45,920 nucleotides of DNA from Candidatus Kuenenia stuttgartensis (GTDB lineage: Bacteria; Planctomycetota; Planctomycetia; Planctomycetales; Planctomycetaceae), in assembly GCA_945904015.1 (NCBI GenBank), contig CAMDPK010000046.1:1-45920 (forward strand). The letters are read 5' to 3'. This document shows positions 7,079 to 15,170 of this stretch, piece after piece (positions within the stretch are counted from its first letter, which is position 1; every line of letters begins with the position of its first letter). A program made the position numbers and the translations under genes. A model generated the notes under the pieces. The model saw only the letters and a program-made list of their open reading frames with translations. It ran no database searches and was not told the origin of the DNA.

Positions 7079-8462
7079 TGCTGGAGGATGGGCACTCTTG
7101 CCCGTCAACGAACGAGCAGAAGACAAGGACGGGCAAGAGTGCCCATCCTCCAGACGTGCGTTCCTGCAACAGGCCGCGTGCGGTTTCGGCTGGCTCGCAC
7201 TGACCGCACTCGCGGCACAAGCCGAGACACCCACCGTCAAAGGGCCACTCGCGCCGAAGCAACCGCACTTCAAGATGAAGGCAAAACGAGCGATCTTCCT
7301 CTTCATGGAAGGCGGGCCGAGCCAGCTCGACACGTTCGATTGGAAGCCGGAGTTGGCTCGCGCGGGAGGGAGATATTTGGCTCCCGCATTTCCATTCAAG
7401 CAACGCGGCGACAGCGGACTTTGGATTTCGGACGCCTTTCCGCAACTGGCTCAACACGCAGACGAGTTGTGTCTGCTCAACGGCATGACCACCAACAACG
7501 CGGGGCATCAACAGGCGGTCTTGGCGATGCACACCGGCAGCGAGAATCTCGTGCGGCCGTCGCTGGGTGCGTGGACCGTGTACGGACTCGGCTCGATGGC
7601 CGAAGACTTACCAGGGTTCGTGACGATCAATCCGGTTTCGCATCTCGGTGGAGCACAGAATTACGGCTCAGCGTTTCTGCCCGCGACGTTTCAAGGGACG
7701 CGACTCGGCACCGGACAGCGCGGCGTTCCGCACATCGCCAATCGACATCTCAGCGAAGGGGACCAGCGCCGCCAATTGGATTTCGTCCAAAAGCTGAACC
7801 GCCGAGTGTTGGCTCAAGACCCAAACCAGCCGGACCTCGAAGGGTTGATCCAGTCCTACGAGTTGGCCTATCAGATGCAAACGTCCGTGCCTGAGACGCT
7901 CGACCTGTCTCGCGAACCGGCACACATTCGCGAACTGTACGGCCTCGACGATTCCGCCACGGAGAACTTCGGATCGCAGTGTCTGCTCGCTCGGCGATTG
8001 ATGGAAAAGGGCGTGCGGTTCATCCAACTCACGAGCACCGGCTGGGACCATCACAACAACATCCGCGAGAGCTTGGGTGCGCGAGCCGCGTCAGTGGATC
8101 GCCCGATTGCCGGCTTGCTGTCCGACCTGAAACAAAAAGGAATGCTCGACGAAACGCTGGTGATCTGGGGCGGTGAGTTCGGTCGCCAGCCGCGCGAAGA
8201 CAATCCCGGCGGACGCGGTCACGCAAATCGCGGCTACACGATGTGGCTCGCCGGCGGCGGAGTGAAACGCGGGTTTCGTTACGGCGCGACCGATGAACTC
8301 GGCGAACAAGCCGTCGAAGGAAAACTCGGCACGCACGACCTGCACGCCACACTGCTGCACCTGCTCGGCCTCGACCACGAGCAACTCACCTTCCGCCACG
8401 CTGGCCGCGACTTTCGGCTGACCGATGTGGCTGGCAAAGTGGCGAAAGAGATCATCGCGTAA
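7068..8462 (+). CDS. DUF1501 family exported protein (2), leader interrupted by palindrome
   Basis: A 464-aa DUF1501 protein. Hallmarks are FLFMEGGPSQLDTFDWKP, CLLARRLMEKGVRFIQL, TGWDHHNN, WGGEFGRQP, and a C-terminal HDLHATLLHLLGLDHEQLT. Its start codon lies inside the end of the upstream DUF1553 gene, which implies translational coupling. After MSDN, codons for GGWALLPV to CPSS come from a 73-bp palindromic element (7081-7153). The twin-arginine leader RRAFLQQAACGFGWLALTALAAQA follows at once, so the Tat n-region is partly element-derived. It should still be exported if the Tat machinery tolerates the longer n-region. A secondary start after the element is not obvious. Confidence 0.88.
   Translation: MSDNAGGWALLPVNERAEDKDGQECPSSRRAFLQQAACGFGWLALTALAAQAETPTVKGPLAPKQPHFKMKAKRAIFLFMEGGPSQLDTFDWKPELARAGGRYLAPAFPFKQRGDSGLWISDAFPQLAQHADELCLLNGMTTNNAGHQQAVLAMHTGSENLVRPSLGAWTVYGLGSMAEDLPGFVTINPVSHLGGAQNYGSAFLPATFQGTRLGTGQRGVPHIANRHLSEGDQRRQLDFVQKLNRRVLAQDPNQPDLEGLIQSYELAYQMQTSVPETLDLSREPAHIRELYGLDDSATENFGSQCLLARRLMEKGVRFIQLTSTGWDHHNNIRESLGARAASVDRPIAGLLSDLKQKGMLDETLVIWGGEFGRQPREDNPGGRGHANRGYTMWLAGGGVKRGFRYGATDELGEQAVEGKLGTHDLHATLLHLLGLDHEQLTFRHAGRDFRLTDVAGKVAKEIIA
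7081..7153. repeat. Palindromic element in the DUF1501 leader (26-nt perfect arms)
   Basis: Left arm 7081-7106 and right arm 7128-7153 match 26 of 26; spacer 21 nt. It begins 3 nt after the TAA of the upstream gene (7076-7078). The arm sequence differs from the 6438 element at one core position (CTCTTGCCC against CTCCTGCCC), with compensating change in the other arm, so pairing is kept. It is translated in the same reading phase as the 6438 copy. Confidence 0.93.
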
Positions 8463-8486
8463 TCGTGGGATGACCCGTCTCCAACC

Positions 8487-8550
8487 AGCACGACGCGGAA
8501 GCGAGTGATTGATTTTGAACGATCCGGATCACTCGCTCGCGCGTCGTGCT
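8487..8550. repeat. Palindromic element, AGCACGACGCG family
   Basis: Left arm from 8487 (AGCACGACGCGGAAGCGAGTGAT) pairs imperfectly with right arm 8528-8550 (ATCACTCGCTCGCGCGTCGTGCT). It fills the gap between the convergent DUF1501 gene (ends 8462) and the dehydratase gene (ends 8549), and its last bases overlap the latter's stop codon. It may work as a bidirectional terminator. It is related to the element at 17346. Confidence 0.8.
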
Positions 8551-9757
8551 AGTAATCGGCTACCGAGCCATCCGGCAGCGTGACTCGCGGGAAATTCCAT
8601 TTGTAGTTGGGATCGGCGGCGAGCTTTTGCAGTTTCGCGATGTCAATCTGCACGCCAAGGCCGGGGCCTTCGGGCAGTGTCGCGTAGCCGGTTTTGTCAT
8701 CGACGGTCCAGGGGCGGTTCATGAATTGTTCGCCCCACTGCAACGAACCGGGAGCCGTCTCGTGAATCAGCAGGAATGGGATCGACGCTCCGACGCTGAG
8801 GCTGGCGGTCGCGCCCAGCGGCGAAGTCGTGCAGTGCGGGGCGAGCGGGACGTGATACGCCTCGGCGAGGATCGCGATCTTGCGCATCTGCGTGATGCCG
8901 CCGCAGTGAGCGACGTCGGGTTGCAGGATGTCGATGCACCGTTCGTGGAGGTACGGAATGAATTCCCAGATCGTGTGGTCGCGCTCGCCGGTCGCCATCG
9001 GGATCGCGATTTGTTCTTTCAGCCTTTTGAAGACCTCGATGTTGCCGGGGACTGCGACCTCTTCAAAGAACAGCACTTCATACGGTTTGACCGCCGCTGC
9101 GAGTTGAATCAGCGTGGCCGGAGGGACGGCACAGTGCGCGTCGAACATCACGGTGCCGTCGGGGCCAACTCGCTCGCGAGTCTGTTTGATCGCGTTGACC
9201 ATCCGTTCGATTTCGTTCGGCTTGCCCGAATGATCGTAGATGCCGTGCGGCGGAACCTTGTGGGCCTTCGCGGTCGGATAGACGCGAATTTTGTCTCGGC
9301 ACGGTCCGCCGAGCAGGCGATAGACCGGCACGCCCCACAACTTGCCAGTGATGTCCCACAGCGCCATGTCGATCCCGGCCAGTGTGTGACACATGAACGG
9401 CCCACCGCGAATGTCGCGATGAGCGCGATACAGCTTCTGCCAGAGGTGCTCGATGCGTGTCGGATTCTCGCCGTCGAGCAACTCGAACAGTGATTTCGTC
9501 AGTTCTTCCGCCGCCGTCGGCACCAGCGCGCTGACCTCGCCCCAGCCGGTGATCTTCGCGCTGGTCGAAAGCTCGACGTAGACCTTGTGCTGCACGCGAT
9601 GCGTCTTCATCGCCGTGATGCGGATGCTCGACGCGGAATCGGCGACCTGCGCGGCGGGATTGTTCTCCTGCGCGACCGCGTGATTCAACAATGCCAGTCC
9701 ACCCGCAGCACCGAGCAGATGCCTTCGAGAAACCAGTTGACTTGAAGAAGACTTCAT
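8549..9757 (-). CDS. Enolase-superfamily sugar-acid dehydratase (ManD/DgoD-like), Tat leader
   Basis: A 402-aa protein. A Tat-type leader (SRRHLLGAAGGLALLNHAVA) precedes the enolase-superfamily capping domain and barrel. Metal and catalytic motifs visible are MFDAHCAVPP (Asp and His as in the ManD/DgoD subgroup), FFEEVAVPG (Glu), ATGERDHTIW (Glu), QPDVAHCGG, and LAPHCTTSPLG (His). That pattern fits dehydration of an aldonic acid such as galactonate or mannonate; the exact substrate is not determinable. ATG 9757 is chosen because the longer open frame upstream is a palindromic repeat. A Tat leader on this family is unusual outside planctomycetes and suggests a periplasmic site. Confidence 0.85.
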   Translation of the reverse strand: MKSSSSQLVSRRHLLGAAGGLALLNHAVAQENNPAAQVADSASSIRITAMKTHRVQHKVYVELSTSAKITGWGEVSALVPTAAEELTKSLFELLDGENPTRIEHLWQKLYRAHRDIRGGPFMCHTLAGIDMALWDITGKLWGVPVYRLLGGPCRDKIRVYPTAKAHKVPPHGIYDHSGKPNEIERMVNAIKQTRERVGPDGTVMFDAHCAVPPATLIQLAAAVKPYEVLFFEEVAVPGNIEVFKRLKEQIAIPMATGERDHTIWEFIPYLHERCIDILQPDVAHCGGITQMRKIAILAEAYHVPLAPHCTTSPLGATASLSVGASIPFLLIHETAPGSLQWGEQFMNRPWTVDDKTGYATLPEGPGLGVQIDIAKLQKLAADPNYKWNFPRVTLPDGSVADY

Positions 9758-9798
9758 CGCAGATGCCTCTAAGGATTTGGTGTCAGCAGAAGTCGTTC

Positions 9799-9901
9799 GG
9801 CCGGCCGCCGTCAGCAGAAAGCCGACGGCCGTGATACCGTTTTCTTTGCCCTCAAAAACAGTATCACGGCTGTCGGCGATCGGCTCACGGCTTCCGGCCG
9901 G
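9799..9901. repeat. Long imperfect palindrome that supplies a stop codon
   Basis: Arms of about 48 nt (left from 9799, right to 9901) carry CCGGCCG, GCCGAC and CCGTGATAC blocks in mirror order around an A/T-rich centre near 9840-9858. The right arm contains the TGA (9887-9885, minus strand) that ends the alpha/beta hydrolase gene, so the hydrolase C-terminus SGRKP is element-encoded. It sits between that gene and the downstream dehydratase. Confidence 0.8.
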
Positions 9902-11849
9902 ACTCAAATTGCCAGTGTTCATCAAAGTAGCCGGCGCGAATCACGTTCTCCGTCAACGGCTCGGAAGGTTTCTGATCCGAAGAAATTTGTAACACCGCCC
10001 AATCACCCCATCGTGGAAAGAGCAGAAAGTTGAGTTTCGCCAGTTCCGCCTCGCGAAACGTGTGACCGCTGTTGAGCACGACATATTTTCGGTTCGAACT
10101 GGCCAAGGGATTCGGAGCAATCAGAGCGGGGAGATGCTCCGCTGCGGAATACTCGTGGCCACCGAATTGCACGGTCTCTCGCGTCCACTTCAGCGGCAAC
10201 TGCGGCAGCGCTTTGGTGATCAGCGAGTTGCTGCCGGGGTCGCCGAACAGAATCAAGTGACGCGATTGCAGATCGTCGCTCGTCACCGCCACATCGTTCT
10301 TGATCGGCAGCTCACCGCGAAAATAGTGGTGCCATTCGTCGGCGAAGCGCTGCAGACTGGCGTCGGCGAATTTCTGCACGGCAGCGTTCCACGGTTGTCC
10401 GGTGCCACGCACGCACAGAAATGAAGATGCGAAGGCATCATCAATTGGCCCCTGTAAGCCGGGAACTTTGCGGCCAGTCGGGATCTCGTCCGCGACCTTC
10501 TGCCATTTGCCGTCGTGGTGTGCGAAAGTGACTCGCGATTCGCCCTTCGGGAACGGGAACTCGGATGGTCCGATTCGTACCACCTTTGGACTGACTGGAA
10601 GCAGCGACACGACAATCGCGAACCGCGAGATGTTGTTCGGCTCGTCGATCACCAGCACTTCGTCGCCGAGTTTGGCGGAAAGTTCCGCGCGAGCGTAATG
10701 CCGATCCAGGCCGAGCACCTCCAGCCAATGGCAGCGGCTGTACTTGAGCGTCCAAGTCACGAATCGCAGTTCACGCGGTCGGCGCGGAGCGGCAGCGACA
10801 TGCTCGGCAATGCGTTTCATTTGCTCGGCGTGAGTCACTGGGTCGATCACGTGGCCGGTGCCGGGTGAGATGAGGTTCGTCATCGTCAGTCCTTCGAGTT
10901 GCATCGCCTCACCCATGATGACGTGAGCCTGAAAGAAGACGTCCTTCTCGCCCATGCAGGCGATGGCCGGAACGATTCCCGCGTTGGCCGCGTAGTCCAC
11001 GGAATCGAGCATGTGCAGTCCGAGTTCTTGATGCTCCGGCAGCGGCCCGACTTTGACAAAGTTCGCCAGCGGCGTCTCCGAAAACTTGTGCGTGTCCACG
11101 TAACCGCAGTACGGGCCGAGCGCGGCAAAGCGGTCGGGATGCTTCAAACCCAGATGCCACGTCCCCGACGCGCCCATCGACATCCCGCGCAACACGATTC
11201 GATTGCGGTCGATGTTGTACCGGCGGCAGACGTCTTCAATGGCCTCGAAGACATCGGTCTCGCCGGCCCAACGGTAGCAGTTTTCGACGCGACCCAGCGG
11301 ATGCAATTCGATGAAGGGCGCGTCCACCAGCGTGGGATTCTCGCCGTCCCCCTCGCCGAACCGTGCGATGAATTTCAACTCGCTCATCCCGATCGGCCGA
11401 GTGCTGCCATGCAAGACAACATCCAGACGGATCGGCGTCTTGGGGTCGAAGCTCTTCGGCACGATCAGGCCATACGGCTGCACCGAGTCATCGATCTTCG
11501 AGCGATACCCCAACGCGAGCTTGCCTCGGCGTGTGGTCCAAGGGGGCACCATCGGAGGCTCGAGCCTTTGACGCTCGCGGGCGCGTCGAATGCTTTTCTC
11601 CAACAGGGCGACGTCCGCTGGAGCGAACTCGCGGTCGTACTTCAACGCCCAAGTCAGCCCCTTCACGAAGATCGCCTGGTCGGCAGTGAGGTGTTTTCGA
11701 TCAACGTCTTCCCGCAGTTCGGTTGCGGCTGCCTCGAATGACTGCCGCTGCGCCTCAGACAACGGCTGAGGCGATTGTCCCCAACCGGTCGTCTGCGTGA
11801 CTCCGAGGATGAGGATCACGACCGCACAATCACGAATAGCTCGCCGCAT
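9885..11849 (-). CDS. Large exported alpha/beta hydrolase (prolyl oligopeptidase/esterase-like)
   Basis: A 654-aa protein with a signal peptide (about residues 1-25). A helical N-terminal segment precedes an alpha/beta-hydrolase core: VVLHGSTRPIG (oxyanion region), RGMSMGASGTWHL with the nucleophile Ser near residue 224, CMGEKDVFF (possible Asp) and SPGTGHVIDP (His). About 250 further residues with no recognised motif follow. It is probably an extracytoplasmic esterase or peptidase. ATG 11849 is preferred, with GGAG 6 nt upstream; a TTG 12 nt earlier is less likely. The C-terminal residues and stop lie in the 9799-9901 palindrome. It may be co-transcribed with the downstream dehydratase. Confidence 0.82.
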   Translation of the reverse strand: MRRAIRDCAVVILILGVTQTTGWGQSPQPLSEAQRQSFEAAATELREDVDRKHLTADQAIFVKGLTWALKYDREFAPADVALLEKSIRRARERQRLEPPMVPPWTTRRGKLALGYRSKIDDSVQPYGLIVPKSFDPKTPIRLDVVLHGSTRPIGMSELKFIARFGEGDGENPTLVDAPFIELHPLGRVENCYRWAGETDVFEAIEDVCRRYNIDRNRIVLRGMSMGASGTWHLGLKHPDRFAALGPYCGYVDTHKFSETPLANFVKVGPLPEHQELGLHMLDSVDYAANAGIVPAIACMGEKDVFFQAHVIMGEAMQLEGLTMTNLISPGTGHVIDPVTHAEQMKRIAEHVAAAPRRPRELRFVTWTLKYSRCHWLEVLGLDRHYARAELSAKLGDEVLVIDEPNNISRFAIVVSLLPVSPKVVRIGPSEFPFPKGESRVTFAHHDGKWQKVADEIPTGRKVPGLQGPIDDAFASSFLCVRGTGQPWNAAVQKFADASLQRFADEWHHYFRGELPIKNDVAVTSDDLQSRHLILFGDPGSNSLITKALPQLPLKWTRETVQFGGHEYSAAEHLPALIAPNPLASSNRKYVVLNSGHTFREAELAKLNFLLFPRWGDWAVLQISSDQKPSEPLTENVIRAGYFDEHWQFESGRKP

Positions 11850-11973
11850 CGCAGTCTCCAAGTTGTCGATGGTCGATCTCCGAGTGCGGCGAATCCTAAG
11901 AGTCGAACTTGTGCGCTGCCACCAAGACTGCGCCCACCGTCACTAGCCGCCAATGATTCATGTTCGGAGAAAC

Positions 11974-12058
11974 GTAGAGTGGGACCAGCGCAGCGCCGGC
12001 CCACCAGTTCCATGCCGTGAGGTGGGCCGGCGCTCGAAGCGAGCTTGTCCCACCCTAC
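11974..12058. repeat. Intergenic palindromic element, GTAGGGTGGGACCAGCG family
   Basis: Left arm from 11974 (GTAGAGTGGGACCAGCGCAGC) pairs with right arm ending 12058; both share GCGCCGGCCCACC. The right arm has several extra bases (CGAAGCGAGCTTG), so the stem is imperfect. Same family as 3920-4001. It lies between divergent genes (starts at 11849 and 12126), a promoter-bearing region. Confidence 0.83.
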
Positions 12059-12125
12059 ACCTGCGTGCTGCATGACTCATTTGCGGCTCGTGGCGACTCA
12101 ACTCCATTGGTACGATGCTCCCAAC

Positions 12126-13577
12126 ATGTTTTCGATCCACTCTTCTGCCGGGCGATTGTGTGACACCCCATCGCGGCGCGAGCTGTTGACGGTGGGCGGG
12201 CTGTCGTTGTTCGGATTCGGCCTGCCGACGTTTCTGCGGCAGCAAGCGTTGCAAGCCGCTCCGAGTGCGAACGTCACCGCGCGAGTCGTCAGCCGGCCGG
12301 CAACCGCTGAAGCGGTGATCTTGGTGTACTTGCAAGGTTCGCCGAGTCACATCGACTTGTGGGATCCCAAGCCCAACGCGCCGGCGGAGATTCGGGGCGA
12401 GTTCCGTCCGATCGCGACCCGTGCTCCGGGCATGATGTTGGGCGAAGTGCTGCCGATGCTGGCGGACCAGGCTCAGCATTTCACGCTCATCCGTTCGATG
12501 GGAGTTAAACCGAAGGGGCTGCGGAATCATGGTTCGGCGATTTACATGCTGATGACCGGGACCGACCCTGGGAATTTCTCGGTGACGGGTTTGGCGGTGC
12601 CGCCATCGCGCGACGATTTGCCGTCGGTCGGTTCGATTGTGGCTCGGCAACGGCCTTCGGTGTCCGGCGGGCTGAGTTATGTCGCCGTCTGCGGGCCGGT
12701 CAAAGAGGGGAAGGAAGTTGGCGTCGGGCAGTCGGCGGGAATTCTTGGTCCGGGATTCGACCCGTTCACGATGTATGACGACCCGACTCAGCCACTGAAG
12801 CTCGATGCCTTCGCGCTGCCCGGCGACGTGACTCTGGATCGGCTGTTATCGCGCGTCGATCTGCGGGCGAGGATCGACGCACAACGCGACTCCGCACAGG
12901 CGGCGGCCACTTTCGACACGTACTACGAGCGAGCTCTCGGACTGGTGCAATCGCATCGAGCCGTGCAGGCGTTTCGGCTCGATGCGGAGTCCGATGCGAC
13001 CCGCGACCGCTACGGCCGGACGCGGTTTGGTCAGAGTTGCTTGCTGGCTCGGCGTCTGGTCGAAGCGGGGACGCGCTTCGTGCAGGTGACATGGCCTGCT
13101 CGGTCCGATGACGAACCGGTCCCCGGCCCGGATGGTTCTTGGGACACGCACCGCAATAATTTCCCGACGCTGCGCGAACACCGTTGCCCGTTCTTCGACC
13201 GCACGATGTCGGCGCTGATTGCCGACCTCGCGGATCGCGGCATGCTGGAGAAAACCTTGGTCGTGGCGATTGGCGAGTTCGGCCGCTCGCCGAAGATCGG
13301 AGTGGCGACCACCGACAACGTCGGCCCCGGCGGACGAGATCACTGGCCCGAATGCTATTCGTGTCTGATCGCCGGTGGCGGAGTGCGGCCGGGACAGGTC
13401 TACGGCGAATCCGATCGCTTCGCCGCGTGGCCGAAGAGCAATCCGGTGCATCCTTTCGATCTCATCACCACGATCTATCACGCCCTTGGTATCGACCCCG
13501 CCACCGAGTATCACGATTCGCTCAATCGCCCGCGCCGCCTTGTCGAACAAGGCCAACCTGTGCTGGGGTTGTTCTGA
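12126..13577 (+). CDS. DUF1501 family exported protein (3)
   Basis: About 483 aa. A Tat-type leader (SRRELLTVGGLSLFGFGLP) is followed by DUF1501 motifs: LVYLQGSPSHIDLWDPKP, SCLLARRLVEAGTRFVQVTW, GSWDTHRNNF, AIGEFGRSP, and a C-terminal DLITTIYHALGID. ATG 12126 gives a leader of normal length; in-frame upstream starts at 12072 and earlier run into a palindromic element. There is no DUF1553 partner beside it. It is followed by the M81 metallopeptidase on the same strand with a 69-nt gap, so a two-gene transcript is possible. Confidence 0.87.
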   Translation: MFSIHSSAGRLCDTPSRRELLTVGGLSLFGFGLPTFLRQQALQAAPSANVTARVVSRPATAEAVILVYLQGSPSHIDLWDPKPNAPAEIRGEFRPIATRAPGMMLGEVLPMLADQAQHFTLIRSMGVKPKGLRNHGSAIYMLMTGTDPGNFSVTGLAVPPSRDDLPSVGSIVARQRPSVSGGLSYVAVCGPVKEGKEVGVGQSAGILGPGFDPFTMYDDPTQPLKLDAFALPGDVTLDRLLSRVDLRARIDAQRDSAQAAATFDTYYERALGLVQSHRAVQAFRLDAESDATRDRYGRTRFGQSCLLARRLVEAGTRFVQVTWPARSDDEPVPGPDGSWDTHRNNFPTLREHRCPFFDRTMSALIADLADRGMLEKTLVVAIGEFGRSPKIGVATTDNVGPGGRDHWPECYSCLIAGGGVRPGQVYGESDRFAAWPKSNPVHPFDLITTIYHALGIDPATEYHDSLNRPRRLVEQGQPVLGLF

Positions 13578-13646
13578 CCGAGTTCACATTCGCGTCCCAC
13601 AGAATTCGCACAGAGCTGTGTGGGAACTGACGAAGAGTCCGCCGTG

Positions 13647-15170
13647 ATGACGACTTCGATTGCCATTGGTTCGATTTTCATTGAGTGCAACCATTTCGGC
13701 GGAGTGCCGGCCGACATCGAGAGTTTTTGCCGCAGCGAACTCTTCTACGATGCCGAGGTGCTCGACCGCACGGCCGGCACGGTCGGCGGAATGCTGAGTG
13801 TTATGCGTGAACGTTCGGTCTCGATCCGGCCGCTGCTGGTGGCGAGTGCCTGTCCCAGCGGGCCGGTGACGGCGGATTGTTATCGCCAATTGAAGCGAGA
13901 GTTGCTCGATCGACTGCAAGCGTCTCGACCCGTCAGCGGAGTGCTGTTGGCTCTGCACGGATCGGCAGCCGTCGAGGGGATCGGCGATCTCGAAGGCGAT
14001 CTGCTGGAAGCCGTGCGAGCGGTGATCGGTGACGAGATTCCGGTGGTCGCAACGCTTGATCTGCACGCGCATATCACCGAGCCGATGGTCCGCTGCGCTG
14101 ATGCTCTAATCGCGTGGGAGACGTACCCACACAAAGATGCCTTCACGACCGGCGAGCGTGGTGCGCGGGCGCTGCTGGACATCTTGGACGGCAAGCTGCG
14201 ACCGGCGATGGTGCTGGCGAAAGTCCCCGCGCTGGTCAGCGGAGTCCTCGGCCACACCGAAGGACCGGGGCCGTTCGCCGATGTCATGCGTCTGGCCAAG
14301 TCGTTCGAGCAACACGACGGCGTTTATTCGACGAGCGCCTTTCTCGTTCACCCGTACCTCGACCTGCCGGACATGGGTGGCGGCGGCTTGGTGATCACGA
14401 ACGGCGATCTGGCCGAGGCCGAGCGGCTCGCGCGACAGATCGCGGAACTGTTTTGGCAGAACCGATTCGATCTGGAACCGCCGGTCGTCTCGCCGGCCGA
14501 TGCGATCGCGCGTGGCTTACAGATCGAAAGTGGTCCCGTGCTGTTGGTCGAGACTGCCGATTGCTGCGGGGGCGGAGCCGCTGGCGACAGCGCGGCCTCA
14601 TTGCGTGCGTTGTTGGCCGCCCATGTCGATCAGCTCAGTCTCATCCCGATCGTCGATCCAATCGTCGCGGCCCAATGTCACGCAGCGGGAGAAGGTGCCG
14701 AGGTCTCCGTGCAACTCGGCCACCATGTCGATCCGAAATGGGGCGAGCCGGTCTCGGTGACGGGCCGAGTTCAGAAACTCAGCGACGGCCGCTTCCGCTA
14801 CCGAGGCGGCATCTGGGACGGACAAGCCGGTCACATGGGACCATCCGTCGCGCTGCAAGTCGGCAGCCTCCAGATCGGAGTCGCCTCGCACGGCACCTAC
14901 GAATGGTGCGGCGAACAATACGAGTTGCTGGGGCTGAACGCTTGCAGTGCCAAATTCGTCGTCGTTAAGAATCCGATGAACTACAGCATGGCCTATGGCG
15001 ACATCGCAAAAGGGGAGTTCATCCTCAACACGCCCGGCCCGACTCCCGCCACGCTGCGCGGCACGCGATTCCAAAACGTGCGCCGACCGTATTACCCCGC
15101 CGATGCCGAGATTCCCGGTCTGCAACCAACCATCTACCGAGGAGTCCCGCGTTTCGCATCGCCGAGCTAG
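13647..15170 (+). CDS. M81 family metallopeptidase (MlrC-like)
   Basis: A 507-aa protein with the MlrC N- and C-terminal domains. Motifs are FIECNHFGG, ALHGSAAVEGIGDLEGD, VATLDLHAHIT and AWETYPHKDAF (candidate zinc ligands), VETADCCGGGAAGDS, and HVDPKWGEPV. MlrC of sphingomonads hydrolyses linearised microcystin fragments, but most relatives have unknown substrates and are often found near amidohydrolases and transporters. No signal peptide is seen, so it is probably cytoplasmic. ATG 13647 is chosen over GTG 13644 and an earlier codon. Its 3' end overlaps the convergent amidohydrolase stop region by 4 nt. Confidence 0.86.
   Translation: MTTSIAIGSIFIECNHFGGVPADIESFCRSELFYDAEVLDRTAGTVGGMLSVMRERSVSIRPLLVASACPSGPVTADCYRQLKRELLDRLQASRPVSGVLLALHGSAAVEGIGDLEGDLLEAVRAVIGDEIPVVATLDLHAHITEPMVRCADALIAWETYPHKDAFTTGERGARALLDILDGKLRPAMVLAKVPALVSGVLGHTEGPGPFADVMRLAKSFEQHDGVYSTSAFLVHPYLDLPDMGGGGLVITNGDLAEAERLARQIAELFWQNRFDLEPPVVSPADAIARGLQIESGPVLLVETADCCGGGAAGDSAASLRALLAAHVDQLSLIPIVDPIVAAQCHAAGEGAEVSVQLGHHVDPKWGEPVSVTGRVQKLSDGRFRYRGGIWDGQAGHMGPSVALQVGSLQIGVASHGTYEWCGEQYELLGLNACSAKFVVVKNPMNYSMAYGDIAKGEFILNTPGPTPATLRGTRFQNVRRPYYPADAEIPGLQPTIYRGVPRFASPS

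Noticed and set aside
6438..7153. Reading the 73-bp palindromes as rho-independent terminators
   Set aside because: One lies in the middle of a DUF1553 domain and the other just after a start codon in a coupled gene pair. Neither is followed by a T-tract.
8546..9493. A plus-strand frame of 315 codons
   Set aside because: It is the antisense of the ManD/DgoD-like dehydratase, whose active-site motifs are all intact on the minus strand.
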